A stretch of 64,000 bases of DNA from Bacteroidales bacterium (GCA_024400295.1 JAKSNA010000001.1:1-64000); one strand, 5' to 3'; positions 37,665 to 47,405 are shown, numbered from the stretch's first letter. The notes: generated by a model from the sequence alone, not told the origin. A program made the numbers and translations.

Positions 37665-40127
37665 ATGACAAGAAAACTGTTTCTGATATTGACACTGATG
37701 CTGTTCGGCGCCACTCAACAGGTTGAGGCTCAACGCAAAAGCCCAGCCAAGAACGCAGACATCCTGTTTGAGCGCGGACAGTATTTCAACGCCATCGACC
37801 GATACAAAAAAGCATATAAGAGAACCAGGAGCAAGAAATACGAGCAGGAGCGCATACGCATCACCTACCAGCTCGGCGAGTGCTATCGTCTGACAGAGAA
37901 TCCGAAACAAGCCGCATCGCAATACAAGCGCGTGGTGAAGACCGACTTCCCCATTGAGAACCCCGTTGTTTACCTCCATTACGGTGACGTCTTGAAACGC
38001 AACGGCAAATACGATGACGCAAGTCTGTACTATGACATGTATATGAAGATGGTGCCCGACGACCCGCGGGGAGAGCTTGCCGCAGCCGACTTGAGCAAGA
38101 TAGAGGAATGGCTTGAGTTCCCGTCGAAATACGAGGTGACACGTCTGAAAGCACTCAACTCAAAAGCCTCGGAGTTTGGCGTGGCATGGACCAGCAACAA
38201 TTTCAACGAAGTGATATTCTGTTCGACACGTGATGGCGGACTTTCAAAGGAGAAAGACGCAATAACGGGACAGAGATTCGCCGACTTTTACATCTCGCGC
38301 CAGGACAAGAAAGGCGTGTGGGACAAGCCAGAGCTGACCGACGAGGAAGGCGGCATCAACACCCAGGGCAGCGAGGGCGTGCCGTTCTTCAACAAGTCGT
38401 TCTCGACACTGTATTTCACCCGTTGCGGTAACGCCAAGAAACGCGAGTCCGGGTGCCAGATAGTGAAGTCATCACATGCTGGCGGTGCCTTCGCGGAGCC
38501 TGTCGCCGTTGAAATCACAAGTATCGATTCGCTCGAAGTCATAGGCCACCCGACACTCTCTTCCGACGAGAGCATCATGTATTTCGCAGCCGACCGCAAA
38601 GGAGGCTTCGGCGGCAAAGACATCTGGATGACGATGAAAGGCGATGACGGCAAGTTCGGCCGTCCGTTCAACCTCGGTGAAGTCATTAACACTCAAGGCG
38701 ATGAGATGTTCCCGTTCCTCCGCAACGACAGCACGCTGTATTTCGCCTCCGACGGACACGGCGGCATGGGCGGACTCGACATCTTCGTCACCACCGTTGA
38801 CTCCTTGGGCAACTGGGGCGAGCCGGTGAACCTAAAACACCCCATCAACTCGACAGGCAACGACTTCGGCATTGTCTTCCACCCCACCGAGGAACGCGGG
38901 TTTTTCATCTCAAACCGTGACAGCCGCAACGGCATGGACGACGACATCTATTACTTCATAGAACCGCCGGTACTGTTCACCGTCAACGGAACCATCAAGA
39001 ACACCAACACCTTGCAATACGTCAGCGGCGCCAACGTGAAACTCACAGGCTCCGACGGCACGACGGCAATGACGCTGTCAAGTGAGACTGGCGGCTTCCA
39101 GTTCACAAGCAGCCAGCTGGCAATCAACAACATATATGTCATCACAATCGACAAGCCGAACTTCTTCACCCTGACCGATACCATCAGCACGGTGGGGCTT
39201 GAGTTCAGCCACGATTTCAAGGTTGATTACGACATGAGCATGATTCCAGATGAGCCTGTCGTCCTTCCGGAAATACGCTACGACCTCGGCAGCTGGGAGC
39301 TTCAGCCGCAGTTTGAGGACTCACTGCAAGGACTCATCGAGATGCTGCAGATTAACCCGAACATAACCGTCGAGCTCGGCTCTCACACCGACTATCGTGA
39401 CACCGACGCCCGCAACGACATCCTCTCCCAGAAACGCGCACAGTCGGTGTGCGACTATTTAGTCATCAGAGGCATCGACCCGCTGCGTCTCACGGCGAAG
39501 GGTTACGGCGAAAGAGTCCCGAGAACCTTGAAGAACGACTTCGCCTTCAACGGATTCACATTCAAAAGCGGAGTGCAACTCACTGAAGATTACATCAACG
39601 CGCTCTCCAACGAAGAGCTGAAAGAATATGCGCATCAACTCAACAGAAGAACTGAGTTCAAGGTCATAAGCAAGGATTACAAGCCGCGCTCCGACATCAA
39701 CGACGACCAGAGGACGAACATCAGCCTGAACCCGCAGGACAACAAGGTGTTCTTCTCGCAGGACGCGAACTCGGGATTGTTCACATTCAAGGCCATCATC
39801 AACGCATACACGGAAGACATCGTTTACGACAAAGACAACGACTTCACCGTATCACAAGCGAAGGTCATGCAGCTGCTCAACGAAGGCCGCATCACCAAAG
39901 ACGACTTTGTCGGCGACAACATCGAGAGAATCATCACAGCAGGAGCCGTCAAAGACCGTTCGGTATTCAGAATCAAAGATATGTACATCGCCGACAGGAA
40001 AGTCGAGAACATAGAAGTGACGGTCGTCAACAACCAACGCGTCGATTGGGTCATCGGCTCCAAAGCCCTGAAACAGTTCGGCAGTTTTGAATTTAACACA
40101 GATGAACACAAACTGATATTCAAGTAG
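37665..40127 (+). CDS. PorE-like TPR/PD40/OmpA lipid-free envelope protein with retropepsin-like tail
   Basis: An 820-residue periplasmic or outer-membrane-associated protein. Signal peptide 1-22, TPR-like region about 27-140, PD40 beta-propeller about 150-440 (ADRKGGFGGKDIWM, SDGHGGMGGLDIF), carboxypeptidase-regulatory-like domain about 440-520, and an OmpA peptidoglycan-binding domain about 540-620 (GSHTDYRDTDARNDILSQKR). This order matches PorE-type T9SS anchors. After it, residues about 690-820 resemble a retropepsin-like aspartic protease fold (RITKDDFVG, VENIEVTVV, DWVIGSKALKQFG). The catalytic DTG is replaced by DKDND (722-726), so the domain is probably non-enzymatic. The start MTRKLFLILTLML gives a proper signal peptide. 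Confidence 0.88.
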   Translation: MTRKLFLILTLMLFGATQQVEAQRKSPAKNADILFERGQYFNAIDRYKKAYKRTRSKKYEQERIRITYQLGECYRLTENPKQAASQYKRVVKTDFPIENPVVYLHYGDVLKRNGKYDDASLYYDMYMKMVPDDPRGELAAADLSKIEEWLEFPSKYEVTRLKALNSKASEFGVAWTSNNFNEVIFCSTRDGGLSKEKDAITGQRFADFYISRQDKKGVWDKPELTDEEGGINTQGSEGVPFFNKSFSTLYFTRCGNAKKRESGCQIVKSSHAGGAFAEPVAVEITSIDSLEVIGHPTLSSDESIMYFAADRKGGFGGKDIWMTMKGDDGKFGRPFNLGEVINTQGDEMFPFLRNDSTLYFASDGHGGMGGLDIFVTTVDSLGNWGEPVNLKHPINSTGNDFGIVFHPTEERGFFISNRDSRNGMDDDIYYFIEPPVLFTVNGTIKNTNTLQYVSGANVKLTGSDGTTAMTLSSETGGFQFTSSQLAINNIYVITIDKPNFFTLTDTISTVGLEFSHDFKVDYDMSMIPDEPVVLPEIRYDLGSWELQPQFEDSLQGLIEMLQINPNITVELGSHTDYRDTDARNDILSQKRAQSVCDYLVIRGIDPLRLTAKGYGERVPRTLKNDFAFNGFTFKSGVQLTEDYINALSNEELKEYAHQLNRRTEFKVISKDYKPRSDINDDQRTNISLNPQDNKVFFSQDANSGLFTFKAIINAYTEDIVYDKDNDFTVSQAKVMQLLNEGRITKDDFVGDNIERIITAGAVKDRSVFRIKDMYIADRKVENIEVTVVNNQRVDWVIGSKALKQFGSFEFNTDEHKLIFK

Positions 40128-40129
40128 GA

Positions 40130-40173
40130 ACTTTATAAACTTTATACTTTCTACTTTATAAACTTTATACTTT
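40130..40173. repeat. Duplicated 21-bp AT-rich repeat
   Basis: ACTTTATAAACTTTATACTTT occurs at 40130-40150 and again at 40153-40173 in the short gap between the OmpA gene and purM. Each copy is itself made of ACTTTATA units. The strand has no G between the copies. Confidence 0.8.
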
Positions 40174-40182
40174 ACAACTAAC

Positions 40183-41349
40183 ATGCCAGTAGAAAAACGT
40201 TATAGTCTTCGTGGTGTCTCGGCGGAGAAAGAAGACATCCACAATGCGATAAAAAACCTTGACAAGGGGTTGTATCCCAATGCCTTCTGCAAGATCATTC
40301 CAGACATTCTCGGTGGTGACGAGGAATATTGCAACATCATGCACGCCGACGGCGCCGGCACGAAGTCGTCGCTCGCATATCTCTATTGGAAAGAGACCGG
40401 CGACCTCTCGGTGTGGGCAGGTGTCGCACAAGACGCCGTCGTGATGAACACCGACGACCTCATGTGCGTCGGAGCCACCGACAAGATGCTGCTCTCCTCC
40501 ACGATAGGACGCAACAAGAACCTGATCCCCGGCGAAGTCATCTCGGCCGTCATCAACGGCACGGAGGAATTTCTCGCGAAACTGCGCTCACTCGGCGTAG
40601 GCATTTATCTCACCGGTGGCGAGACGGCCGACGTTGGTGACCTTGTCAGGACCATCATAGTTGACAGCACCGTCACCACAAGGATGAAACGCTCAGAAGT
40701 CATTGAAAACCACATCATCCCGGGCAACGTCATCGTCGGTTTCGCGTCATACGGACAAGCCACCTACGAAGACAAGTACAACGGCGGCATGGGCAGCAAC
40801 GGATTGACATCGGCGCGTCACGACGTGCTCGGACACTATCTCGCCGAGAAATACGCCGAGAGCTACGACCATTCGATACCAGAAGACCTGATCTATTCAG
40901 GAAACCACACACTTACCGGAGCCACTTCCGTGGAAGGCGTCGATGTCGGGAAACTCATCCTCGCCCCCACCCGCACCTACCTCCCGATGATGGTCCCGAT
41001 TCTCGAAAACTTCCGCGGACATATCAACGGCATAATACATTGCAGCGGCGGCGCACAGACCAAAGTGACACATTTCATCGACAAGCTGCATGTCATCAAA
41101 GACAACATGATTGAGATCCCGCCGTTGTTCCAGATGATTCAGGAGTCGTCGGGCACCGACTGGCAGGAGATGTACAAAGTATTTAACATGGGTTCGCGTC
41201 TTGAGATTTACACCGATGAGAAATCGGCGGAAGAGATGATAAAGATAGCCAACTCATTCAATATCAATGCACAGATAATAGGACACGTAGAGGTATCCGA
41301 CAGAAAACGCCTCACCATAAAGAGTAAACACGGAATTTTTGAATACTGA
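40183..41349 (+). CDS. purM: Phosphoribosylformylglycinamidine cyclo-ligase (PurM-like)
   Basis: PurM closes the imidazole ring to give AIR in purine synthesis. The 388-residue protein has the PurM-type ATP/substrate loop HADGAGTKSSLAYLYWKETG, DAVVMNTDDLMCVGA, LTGGETADVGDLV and the C-terminal NMGSRLEIY. It is about 40 residues longer than E. coli PurM, as in other Bacteroidota versions. It overlaps prfA by one base. Confidence 0.93.
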   Translation: MPVEKRYSLRGVSAEKEDIHNAIKNLDKGLYPNAFCKIIPDILGGDEEYCNIMHADGAGTKSSLAYLYWKETGDLSVWAGVAQDAVVMNTDDLMCVGATDKMLLSSTIGRNKNLIPGEVISAVINGTEEFLAKLRSLGVGIYLTGGETADVGDLVRTIIVDSTVTTRMKRSEVIENHIIPGNVIVGFASYGQATYEDKYNGGMGSNGLTSARHDVLGHYLAEKYAESYDHSIPEDLIYSGNHTLTGATSVEGVDVGKLILAPTRTYLPMMVPILENFRGHINGIIHCSGGAQTKVTHFIDKLHVIKDNMIEIPPLFQMIQESSGTDWQEMYKVFNMGSRLEIYTDEKSAEEMIKIANSFNINAQIIGHVEVSDRKRLTIKSKHGIFEY

Positions 41350-42428
41350 TGGAAATAATTGACAAGTTAGAAGAGATAAAAGAACGCTGGGAGGGGTTGC
41401 GCGAGCAGCTCAACGACCCGGAGTTGATGAACGACATGAAACGTTACGTCAAGGTGAACAAGGACTACAAAGACCTTGAGCCTGTGATAGATGCATTCAA
41501 CCAATACAAGAATTACCTCGCGAACATCGAGGAAGCGAAGGAGATTCTGAAGACGGAGAAAGACGAAGACATGCGTGAGATGGCGCAGGAGGAACTCGAC
41601 GAGGCCACCGAGAAATCAGTGAAGCTCGAGGAAGACATCCGTCTGATGCTCATCCCGAAGGACCCGACCGACGGCAAGAACGCCGTGATGGAGATTCGCG
41701 CGGGCACGGGCGGCGACGAGGCAGCCATCTTCGCGGGCGACCTCTACAGGATGTATCTCAAGTTCTGCGAGGCGAGGAACTGGAAGGTCGAGACCGTCGA
41801 TGCCAACGAAGGCACCGCCGGCGGCTTCAAGGAGATCGTGTTCAACGTCACCGGCGACGGCGCGTACGGACTTCTGAAGTTCGAGTCGGGTGTGCACCGC
41901 GTACAGCGCGTGCCGAAGACCGAGACACAAGGCCGCATACACACCTCAGCCGCATCAGTGGTCGTGCTCCCAGAAGCCGAAGAGTTCGATGTCGAGCTTC
42001 TCGACAAAGACATCAAGAAAGAGGTGTATTGCGCCGCGTCAGGCCCAGGCGGACAATGCGTCAACACCACATACAGCGCGGTGCGTCTCACACACATCCC
42101 GACAGGCGTGGTGGTGAGCTGCATCGACGAGCGTTCACAAGCCAAGAACATGGCCAAGGCGCTGAAGATACTCCGCACACGCATATACGAGCAGGAATAC
42201 AACAAATACATGGAGGAGGTCTGCTCGAAACGCAAGACCATGGTCTCGACCGGCGACCGCTCGGCGAAGATACGCACTTACAACTACCCGCAGGGGCGCG
42301 TCACAGACCACCGCATCGGCTTCACGGTCTATAACCTCACCTCCGTCATGGACGGCGACCTGACGTCATTCATCGAGAACCTCCAGATGGCCGAAAACGC
42401 CGAGAGGTTGAAGGAGAGCATGGAATAG
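41349..42428 (+). CDS. prfA: Peptide chain release factor 1
   Basis: RF1 (359 aa) ends translation at UAA and UAG. The catalytic GGQ lies at about residues 234-236 (GPGGQCVNTTYSAVRLTH), and the RF1-type anticodon-loop region is HRVQRVPKTETQGRIHTS. The tripeptide is PKT where E. coli has PAT. The first A of its ATG is the last base of the purM stop, indicating coupling. Confidence 0.95.
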   Translation: MEIIDKLEEIKERWEGLREQLNDPELMNDMKRYVKVNKDYKDLEPVIDAFNQYKNYLANIEEAKEILKTEKDEDMREMAQEELDEATEKSVKLEEDIRLMLIPKDPTDGKNAVMEIRAGTGGDEAAIFAGDLYRMYLKFCEARNWKVETVDANEGTAGGFKEIVFNVTGDGAYGLLKFESGVHRVQRVPKTETQGRIHTSAASVVVLPEAEEFDVELLDKDIKKEVYCAASGPGGQCVNTTYSAVRLTHIPTGVVVSCIDERSQAKNMAKALKILRTRIYEQEYNKYMEEVCSKRKTMVSTGDRSAKIRTYNYPQGRVTDHRIGFTVYNLTSVMDGDLTSFIENLQMAENAERLKESME

Positions 42429-42480
42429 TCAGTTAAAAGTTAAAAGAGTAAAGTTAAAAGATAACAGAACTACAGTCATA
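42429..42480. repeat. AGTTAAAAG-type repeat between prfA and pyrF
   Basis: Units AGTTAAAAG, AGTTAAAAGAG and AAAGTTAAAAG, without C on the plus strand, fill most of the prfA-pyrF gap. Confidence 0.7.
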
Positions 42481-42488
42481 ACCGCAAC

Positions 42489-43298
42489 ATGAACAAGCAG
42501 CAAATCATAGATCAAATCCGCGCGAAGAAGTCGTTCCTTTGCGTCGGTCTCGACACAGACATCAAGAAGATACCGCAACATCTTCTCAATGAGGAAGACC
42601 CCGTCTTCGCCTTCAACAAGGCCATCATCGACGCCACGGCGAGATATGCCATCGCCTTCAAGCCGAACACGGCGTTCTATGAGGTTTACGGCGCGAAGGG
42701 CTGGATGAGCCTTGAGAAGACGGTCAATTATATAAAGACAAATTACCCTGAGATGTTCGTCATCGCCGACGCGAAACGCGGTGACATCGGCAACACCTCC
42801 GCCAACTACGCGCGTGCCTTCTTCGAGACGCTCAACGCCGACGCAATCACCGTGGCGCCTTACATGGGCGTTGACTCTGTTGAGCCTTTCCTCGGCTTTG
42901 ACGACAAATGGGTGATTCTCTTGGCTTTGACATCAAACAAAGGCTCGAAAGACTTCCAATACCTCAACATCGAGGGTAAGGAATTGTACAAGAACGTCCT
43001 GGCGAAGTCGGCGGAATGGGCTGGCAGCGACAAGATGATGTACGTCGTCGGCGCGACACATCCGGAGGAACTCGGTGAGATCCGCAAGCTGCTGCCGGAG
43101 CATTTCCTCCTCGTCCCTGGTGTCGGTGCGCAGGGCGGTGACCTTCAGGCTGTCGCAAAGTTCGGCCTCAACAAAGACTGCGGCCTCATCGTCAACTCGT
43201 CACGCGGCATCATCTATGCGTCCAACGGCGAGGACTTCGCAGAGAGAGCCGCCGAAGAAGCGAGGAAACTGCAGGAGCAGATGGCAGCCGTTTTGTAG
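42489..43298 (+). CDS. pyrF: Orotidine 5'-phosphate decarboxylase (type 2)
   Basis: OMP decarboxylase (269 aa), last step of UMP synthesis. Type 2 features: [26 protein letters not shown], the catalytic [15 protein letters not shown] and PGVGAQGGD near the C-terminus. It ends the OmpA-purM-prfA-pyrF unit and is followed by a terminator. Confidence 0.96.
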   Translation: MNKQQIIDQIRAKKSFLCVGLDTDIKKIPQHLLNEEDPVFAFNKAIIDATARYAIAFKPNTAFYEVYGAKGWMSLEKTVNYIKTNYPEMFVIADAKRGDIGNTSANYARAFFETLNADAITVAPYMGVDSVEPFLGFDDKWVILLALTSNKGSKDFQYLNIEGKELYKNVLAKSAEWAGSDKMMYVVGATHPEELGEIRKLLPEHFLLVPGVGAQGGDLQAVAKFGLNKDCGLIVNSSRGIIYASNGEDFAERAAEEARKLQEQMAAVL

Positions 43299-43326
43299 TT
43301 AAAAGTTAAAAGAGTAAAGTTTAAAG

Positions 43327-43364
43327 AGCGCAAAGCGGACGATATGTTTGCTTTGCGCTTTTTT
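43327..43364 (+). terminator. Terminator after pyrF built from an intergenic repeat palindrome
   Basis: AGCGCAAAGC pairs perfectly with GCTTTGCGCT (10 bp, 13-base loop) and is followed by a T-run. The left arm directly follows AGTTAAAAG-type repeats at 43299-43326. The same pattern without the second arm, GTTAAAAG then GCGCGAAGCG, occurs upstream of the gene at 62441. Confidence 0.9.
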
Positions 43365-43421
43365 GCGTTGATATGTTTTAAAAAAATTCCGAAAAAGCAA
43401 CTCCAAGTCGTAAAATATTTA

Positions 43422-43429
43422 TATCTTTG
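43422..43429 (+). promoter_or_regulatory. -7 promoter element for the Rpn nuclease gene
   Basis: TATCTTTG, 25 bases before the ATG at 43455, fits TAnnTTTG. Confidence 0.6.
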
Positions 43430-43454
43430 CAGCCAAATCAAAAACGTAAAATAT

Positions 43455-44351
43455 ATGACTACATTATTCGATTACAGCGGAGTACGTTACATCAATCCGC
43501 TGACAGATTTCGGCTTCAAGAAGATTTTCGGCGACAAAGAGGTGATGAAAGCCTTTCTCACCGACCTGCTTCAGCCGAGTTCACCGATAAAAGACCTTGT
43601 TTTCCTTGACAAGGAGTTAGGCCCTGACAACGAGACATTCAGAGGCGTCATATACGACCTGCGCTGCATGACGGAAGACGGCGGCGAGTTTATCGTCGAG
43701 ATGCAGAACCGCGGGCAGGAGCACTTCAGCGAGAGGATCCTTTATTATCTGTCACGTTCGTTCTCGAATCAGAAAGGGGCGGGCGACAAGAACTGGGATT
43801 ATAGCCTGAAGCCTATTTATGGCGTGTTTTTTCTGAATTTCCACATGAAAGGATTCAAGCCGCGGTACCTGAGGACAATTCAGATGACTGTCAGTGAGAC
43901 CGGCGAGTTGTTCTCAGACAAACTCAAGGCTTTCACGTTGGAAATTCCTGATTTCAAAGACAAGTCAGAAGATTACCCGAAGACAAAGATTGAATATTGG
44001 CTGTACATCTTGGCTAATATGCAGAATTTCAAGGGGCAACTGCCTTTCACACAGGAACAACCAGCATTCAAGAAAGTCGGCAGAATCTCAGAGATAGCCC
44101 ACCTGACACCTGACGACCTGCGGTCATACGACAAGAATATGGATAACATCCGCACCAACAACGAGGTCATGAGTTTCGCCAGAAATGAAGGCAGAGAGGA
44201 AGGTCGAGAAAAAGGCAGAGAAGAAGGTATAAGAGAAGGCATGAAAGAAGGCATTTATAAAGTCGCAAAAAGCATGAAAGAAATGGGGCTGCCGATGGCC
44301 CAGATAACACAGGCGACAGAGTTGCCAGAAGATGAAATTGCCGCATTGTAA
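43455..44351 (+). CDS. Rpn family recombination-promoting nuclease / PD-(D/E)XK transposase-like
   Basis: A 298-residue protein of the Rpn (PDDEXK) family, which in E. coli nicks DNA and promotes RecA-independent recombination. It starts YINPLTDFGFKKIFGD. The nuclease core has Asp in VIYDLRCM and the E-x-Q motif in EFIVEMQ. The C-terminus carries a charged Glu/Arg/Gly run (EGREEGREKGREEGIREG), typical of the family and prone to length variation. The start at 43455 lies downstream of the promoter. An earlier in-frame ATG would sit in the pyrF terminator. Stand-alone gene. Confidence 0.9.
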   Translation: MTTLFDYSGVRYINPLTDFGFKKIFGDKEVMKAFLTDLLQPSSPIKDLVFLDKELGPDNETFRGVIYDLRCMTEDGGEFIVEMQNRGQEHFSERILYYLSRSFSNQKGAGDKNWDYSLKPIYGVFFLNFHMKGFKPRYLRTIQMTVSETGELFSDKLKAFTLEIPDFKDKSEDYPKTKIEYWLYILANMQNFKGQLPFTQEQPAFKKVGRISEIAHLTPDDLRSYDKNMDNIRTNNEVMSFARNEGREEGREKGREEGIREGMKEGIYKVAKSMKEMGLPMAQITQATELPEDEIAAL

Positions 44352-44387
44352 ACACAAAGTTCTTTCACATCTTCTCGTATGGACAAC

Positions 44388-44430
44388 TAAAAAGGACTGA
44401 CGCAGCTTAAACGTCAGCCCTTTAAATTTT
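44388..44430. terminator. Bidirectional terminator between convergent genes
   Basis: AAAGGACTGACG (44391-44402) pairs with CGTCAGCCCTTT (44412-44423) with one mismatch. A-rich and T-rich flanks suit termination in both directions, between the Rpn gene and the T9SS cargo gene. Confidence 0.75.
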
Positions 44431-44456
44431 ATAACTTTCAACTTTTAACTGAAAAG

Positions 44457-46217
44457 TTATCTCGCTATTGCTATTTTCTGCGTCTTCACAGTGCCGTCGT
44501 TGGCAACGACCTTGACGAAATAAACGCCATTGTCGAACAAAGCGACATTCACTGTTGTCTTGACAGAACCCTCAACGTCAGCGACCATCTGGCCGAGAGA
44601 GTTGTAAACCTCAACAGTCTTGATGTTCTCGCCCTCGACGAAGATTGTGCTGTTTGCAGGGTTAGGATAAACCTTCAGGTTGCTCATGGCATTCTCGCCG
44701 ACTGCACTCGGTTTCCTGTTGATCCTCATGAGATCCGAATTTTGCGAGCCAAACTCACCGTTGTCTTCATCCATACCGACGATGTATTTGTCTGCGACTT
44801 TGATCTTGTACCAGCCATCACCGTATGCGCAGCAGATACCGTTGTCGTTGTCATCATAGATGTTGAACAGGTAATCCGCATCTGTCGGAAGGTCTTCGAT
44901 CGTCTCGACATGGAGCTGCGTACCGCCTGATGAGATGAGGTGAGCGTACGGACCGCCTTCGGCAACGACCTCACCAAGCGAATTGATGAGCTTCCATGTG
45001 GTCTGTTCGCCAAACTGATCCTGGTTGATGTAGATCTTCATCGTTGTCGTCTCGCCATCAATCGGTTCTGTCTCAACCCATTCGTCGCAGACTGCTGTGA
45101 AATTCACTTCGTAAGGATAATCCTGACCGTTAGCCTTCACTATCGTGAGCTTACCGGCGTTTGTCCCAAATGGAATCTCCATGTCGAAAGAGATGCTCTC
45201 CCCCGCTTTTGGAGCAAGATCGCCGTCCCATTCAAATTCCGATACGGCGCCACCAATTTCAACTTTATATTGAATTGAAGTGAGGTTGTCTGTTCCACCG
45301 TTTAACAAAGTGAAGTCAAATGTCTTGACCTGGCTGCAAATCGCCACCGCACGTTGGCTGACACTCTTGATGACAGGATAGATAGGCTCGTCTGAACCCT
45401 GTGACGTCTCAAGCATGTTGGCGGAAAGGATGTTACGCGCCGGGTTGTTCGTTGTCCTTGCGCAGACGAAAGCGAGGAAGTGGACGTTGTTGATGTCAAC
45501 CTCGACGCCATTTGGCGAGCCGATCATCTCAGGAATAGCGTATGTGTATTCCTTTGTGATGAGCGTGCCGGCTGTCGTAGGTGTGATTGGGTCGCCCCAT
45601 GCGCTCTCGCCGATCACATCGCGGAGGATGTGCATGTGGCAGTACTGCCCGCCGACCCACTGTGACGGGTTTGAGGAGCCGCCGCTCTGCGAACCCCAGA
45701 TGCTGTCCTGAAGCATATAGACGGTGAGGTAGTTCGTCGTCTCCGTGCTGTTTCCGGTGTAATAGACCTCAACTGTCACGCTGGCTTCGCGCGTCTCCGG
45801 GTCGATGACTACCTGTCCGCCCACGTTGAGTTCTGAAGCCTGCGCCAACTGCTGTGAGGCAAGACCGCTCCATGCGCTGCGGCTCTGGCCGGCTGATGTC
45901 GAACGGTTGACGACACCTGTCGGATAACCACTGATAGAGAAACCACCGTGGATGGTGTTGCCGTCCTCCGTGTTGAAGTTAGGATAACTTGTAGGAGCGT
46001 AGCCGCCTGCATGGATGTTAACCGCCCAGACCCTGCCGGGATTGTTGTTGCAGATCTGATTTGCAATAAGGTGTCCGTCGGGGCAATAGCCGCAGTTACG
46101 GCCTGTGAACTCTTCAATGACGACGTTCCTGTTTGCAGGTTCCGTCGATACGAACATCTGTGCGCTTGCCATGAAGCCGGCCACAAGTCCTAATACGAGA
46201 AATGTAAGTTTTTTCAT
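44457..46217 (-). CDS. Omp28-related secreted protein with T9SS sorting domain
   Basis: A 586-residue exported protein. Residues 1-20 form a signal peptide. The Omp28-like thioredoxin-fold region follows (VVIEEFTGRNCGYCPDGH, with a CxxC pair at about residues 42-45). Central beta-sandwich regions follow, with a Ca-binding-like segment YDDNDNGICCAYGDGWY. The last 75 residues are a T9SS type A sorting domain (LKVYPNPANSTIFVEG ... GVYFVKVVANDG, ending QKIAIAR). This implies a type IX secretion system in the organism. It lies 111 bases downstream of ilvE without an obvious promoter, so the two may be co-transcribed. Confidence 0.92.
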   Translation of the reverse strand: MKKLTFLVLGLVAGFMASAQMFVSTEPANRNVVIEEFTGRNCGYCPDGHLIANQICNNNPGRVWAVNIHAGGYAPTSYPNFNTEDGNTIHGGFSISGYPTGVVNRSTSAGQSRSAWSGLASQQLAQASELNVGGQVVIDPETREASVTVEVYYTGNSTETTNYLTVYMLQDSIWGSQSGGSSNPSQWVGGQYCHMHILRDVIGESAWGDPITPTTAGTLITKEYTYAIPEMIGSPNGVEVDINNVHFLAFVCARTTNNPARNILSANMLETSQGSDEPIYPVIKSVSQRAVAICSQVKTFDFTLLNGGTDNLTSIQYKVEIGGAVSEFEWDGDLAPKAGESISFDMEIPFGTNAGKLTIVKANGQDYPYEVNFTAVCDEWVETEPIDGETTTMKIYINQDQFGEQTTWKLINSLGEVVAEGGPYAHLISSGGTQLHVETIEDLPTDADYLFNIYDDNDNGICCAYGDGWYKIKVADKYIVGMDEDNGEFGSQNSDLMRINRKPSAVGENAMSNLKVYPNPANSTIFVEGENIKTVEVYNSLGQMVADVEGSVKTTVNVALFDNGVYFVKVVANDGTVKTQKIAIAR

Positions 46218-46262
46218 CTTTTTAATTGATTAATAATTGATTATGATTTATTTTTGAATTTG

Positions 46263-46328
46263 AAAAAAGAGGAAAGTGGAAATCTGCTCTCTTTTCTCAT
46301 TCCTCTCTCCTCTTTTAACTTTTAACGC
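46263..46328. repeat. AG/CT-rich repeat between ilvE and the T9SS cargo gene
   Basis: Degenerate GAGGAAAG and CCTCTCTCCTCTTTTAACTTTTAA units, with partly inverted arms, fill the gap. On the transcript this includes GTTAAAAGTTAAAAGAGGAGAG, the same family as at 34149 and 42429. Confidence 0.6.
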
Positions 46329-47360
46329 TTAAAGCTCAACTTCAGTGTTCCAGCCGAACTCGTCTTTCTCTGCGCCTGTCTGGATGCCGCGGAGCTTGTT
46401 GTAAAGCTTCTGGCTCCACGGACCCGGCTTGCCGTCACCGAACTGGTATGACTTGCCTGTGTCAGGGTCATCGATGCGTGAGATAGGGCTGATGACAGCT
46501 GCCGTTCCGCACGCGCCGGCTTCCTCGAATGTGGCGAGTTCCTCTTCAGCGATCGGGCGGCGTTCGACCTTCATGCCGAGGCTTTCAGCAAGCTGCATCA
46601 AGCTCTTGTTGGTGATTGAAGGAAGAATTGATGTCGATTTCGGAGTGATGTATGTGTTGTCCTTGATGGCGAAGAAGTTGGCTGCGCCGGCCTCGTCGAT
46701 GTATTTCTTCTCCTTCGCGTCGAGATAGAACTCACATGCGTACTGACCGCCGTGGCAGGCTTCCGTATGAGCGCGCAATGATGCCGCGTAGTTGCCGCCG
46801 ACCTTGTAGATACCTGTTCCGAGAGGTGCCGAACGGTCGTATTTGCGTGTGATGACGTATGGGTTAGCCATGAAACCGCCCTTGAAGTATGGGCCTACAG
46901 GTGTCGCGAACACGACGAACAGATATTCATCAGCCGGTTTCACGCCGACGCGGGCGCCTGTGCCGATGAGCAACGGACGGAGATACAACGACGCGCCGCT
47001 CTCGTATGTCGGGACGAACTCCTTGTTGACCTGCACGCATTTGATCATGGCTTCCTTGAACTTCTCCATTGGGAAACGTGGCATGCAGATGCCGTCGCAT
47101 GATGTCTCGAGACGTTTCGCGTTCTCTTCCATGCGGAAGATGCGCACCTTACCGTCAACGCCGCGGTGAGCCTTCAGGCCTTCGAAAGCCTCCTGGCCGT
47201 AGTGCAGGCATGTGGCAGCCATGTGGATGTTGATTGTCTCTTCCGAGCAGATTTCGAGTTCGCCCCACTCACCGTTACGGTAGTAGCAGCGGACGTTGTA
47301 GTTGGTTTTCAGATAACCGAACGGGAGTGAACCCCAGTCAATGTCTTTAGTGTTTTGCAT
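46329..47360 (-). CDS. ilvE: Branched-chain amino acid aminotransferase
   Basis: A class IV PLP aminotransferase (343 aa) for the last step of Val, Leu and Ile synthesis. The PLP lysine is in GTGIYKVGGNYAAS (about Lys186). HYGQEAFEGLKAHRG, SLYLRPLLIGTG and YIDEAGAANFFAI are typical of the larger BCAT-type subgroup. It has its own promoter at 47406. Confidence 0.95.
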   Translation of the reverse strand: MQNTKDIDWGSLPFGYLKTNYNVRCYYRNGEWGELEICSEETINIHMAATCLHYGQEAFEGLKAHRGVDGKVRIFRMEENAKRLETSCDGICMPRFPMEKFKEAMIKCVQVNKEFVPTYESGASLYLRPLLIGTGARVGVKPADEYLFVVFATPVGPYFKGGFMANPYVITRKYDRSAPLGTGIYKVGGNYAASLRAHTEACHGGQYACEFYLDAKEKKYIDEAGAANFFAIKDNTYITPKSTSILPSITNKSLMQLAESLGMKVERRPIAEEELATFEEAGACGTAAVISPISRIDDPDTGKSYQFGDGKPGPWSQKLYNKLRGIQTGAEKDEFGWNTEVEL

Positions 47361-47405
47361 GATATTTTTATTTTTTTAAGTTGATAAATTCATTTTTTCA
47401 AATTG

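Noticed and set aside
43455..44351. Rpn gene as part of an insertion sequence
   Set aside because: No terminal inverted repeats or target duplications flank it; the family is now regarded as stand-alone nucleases.
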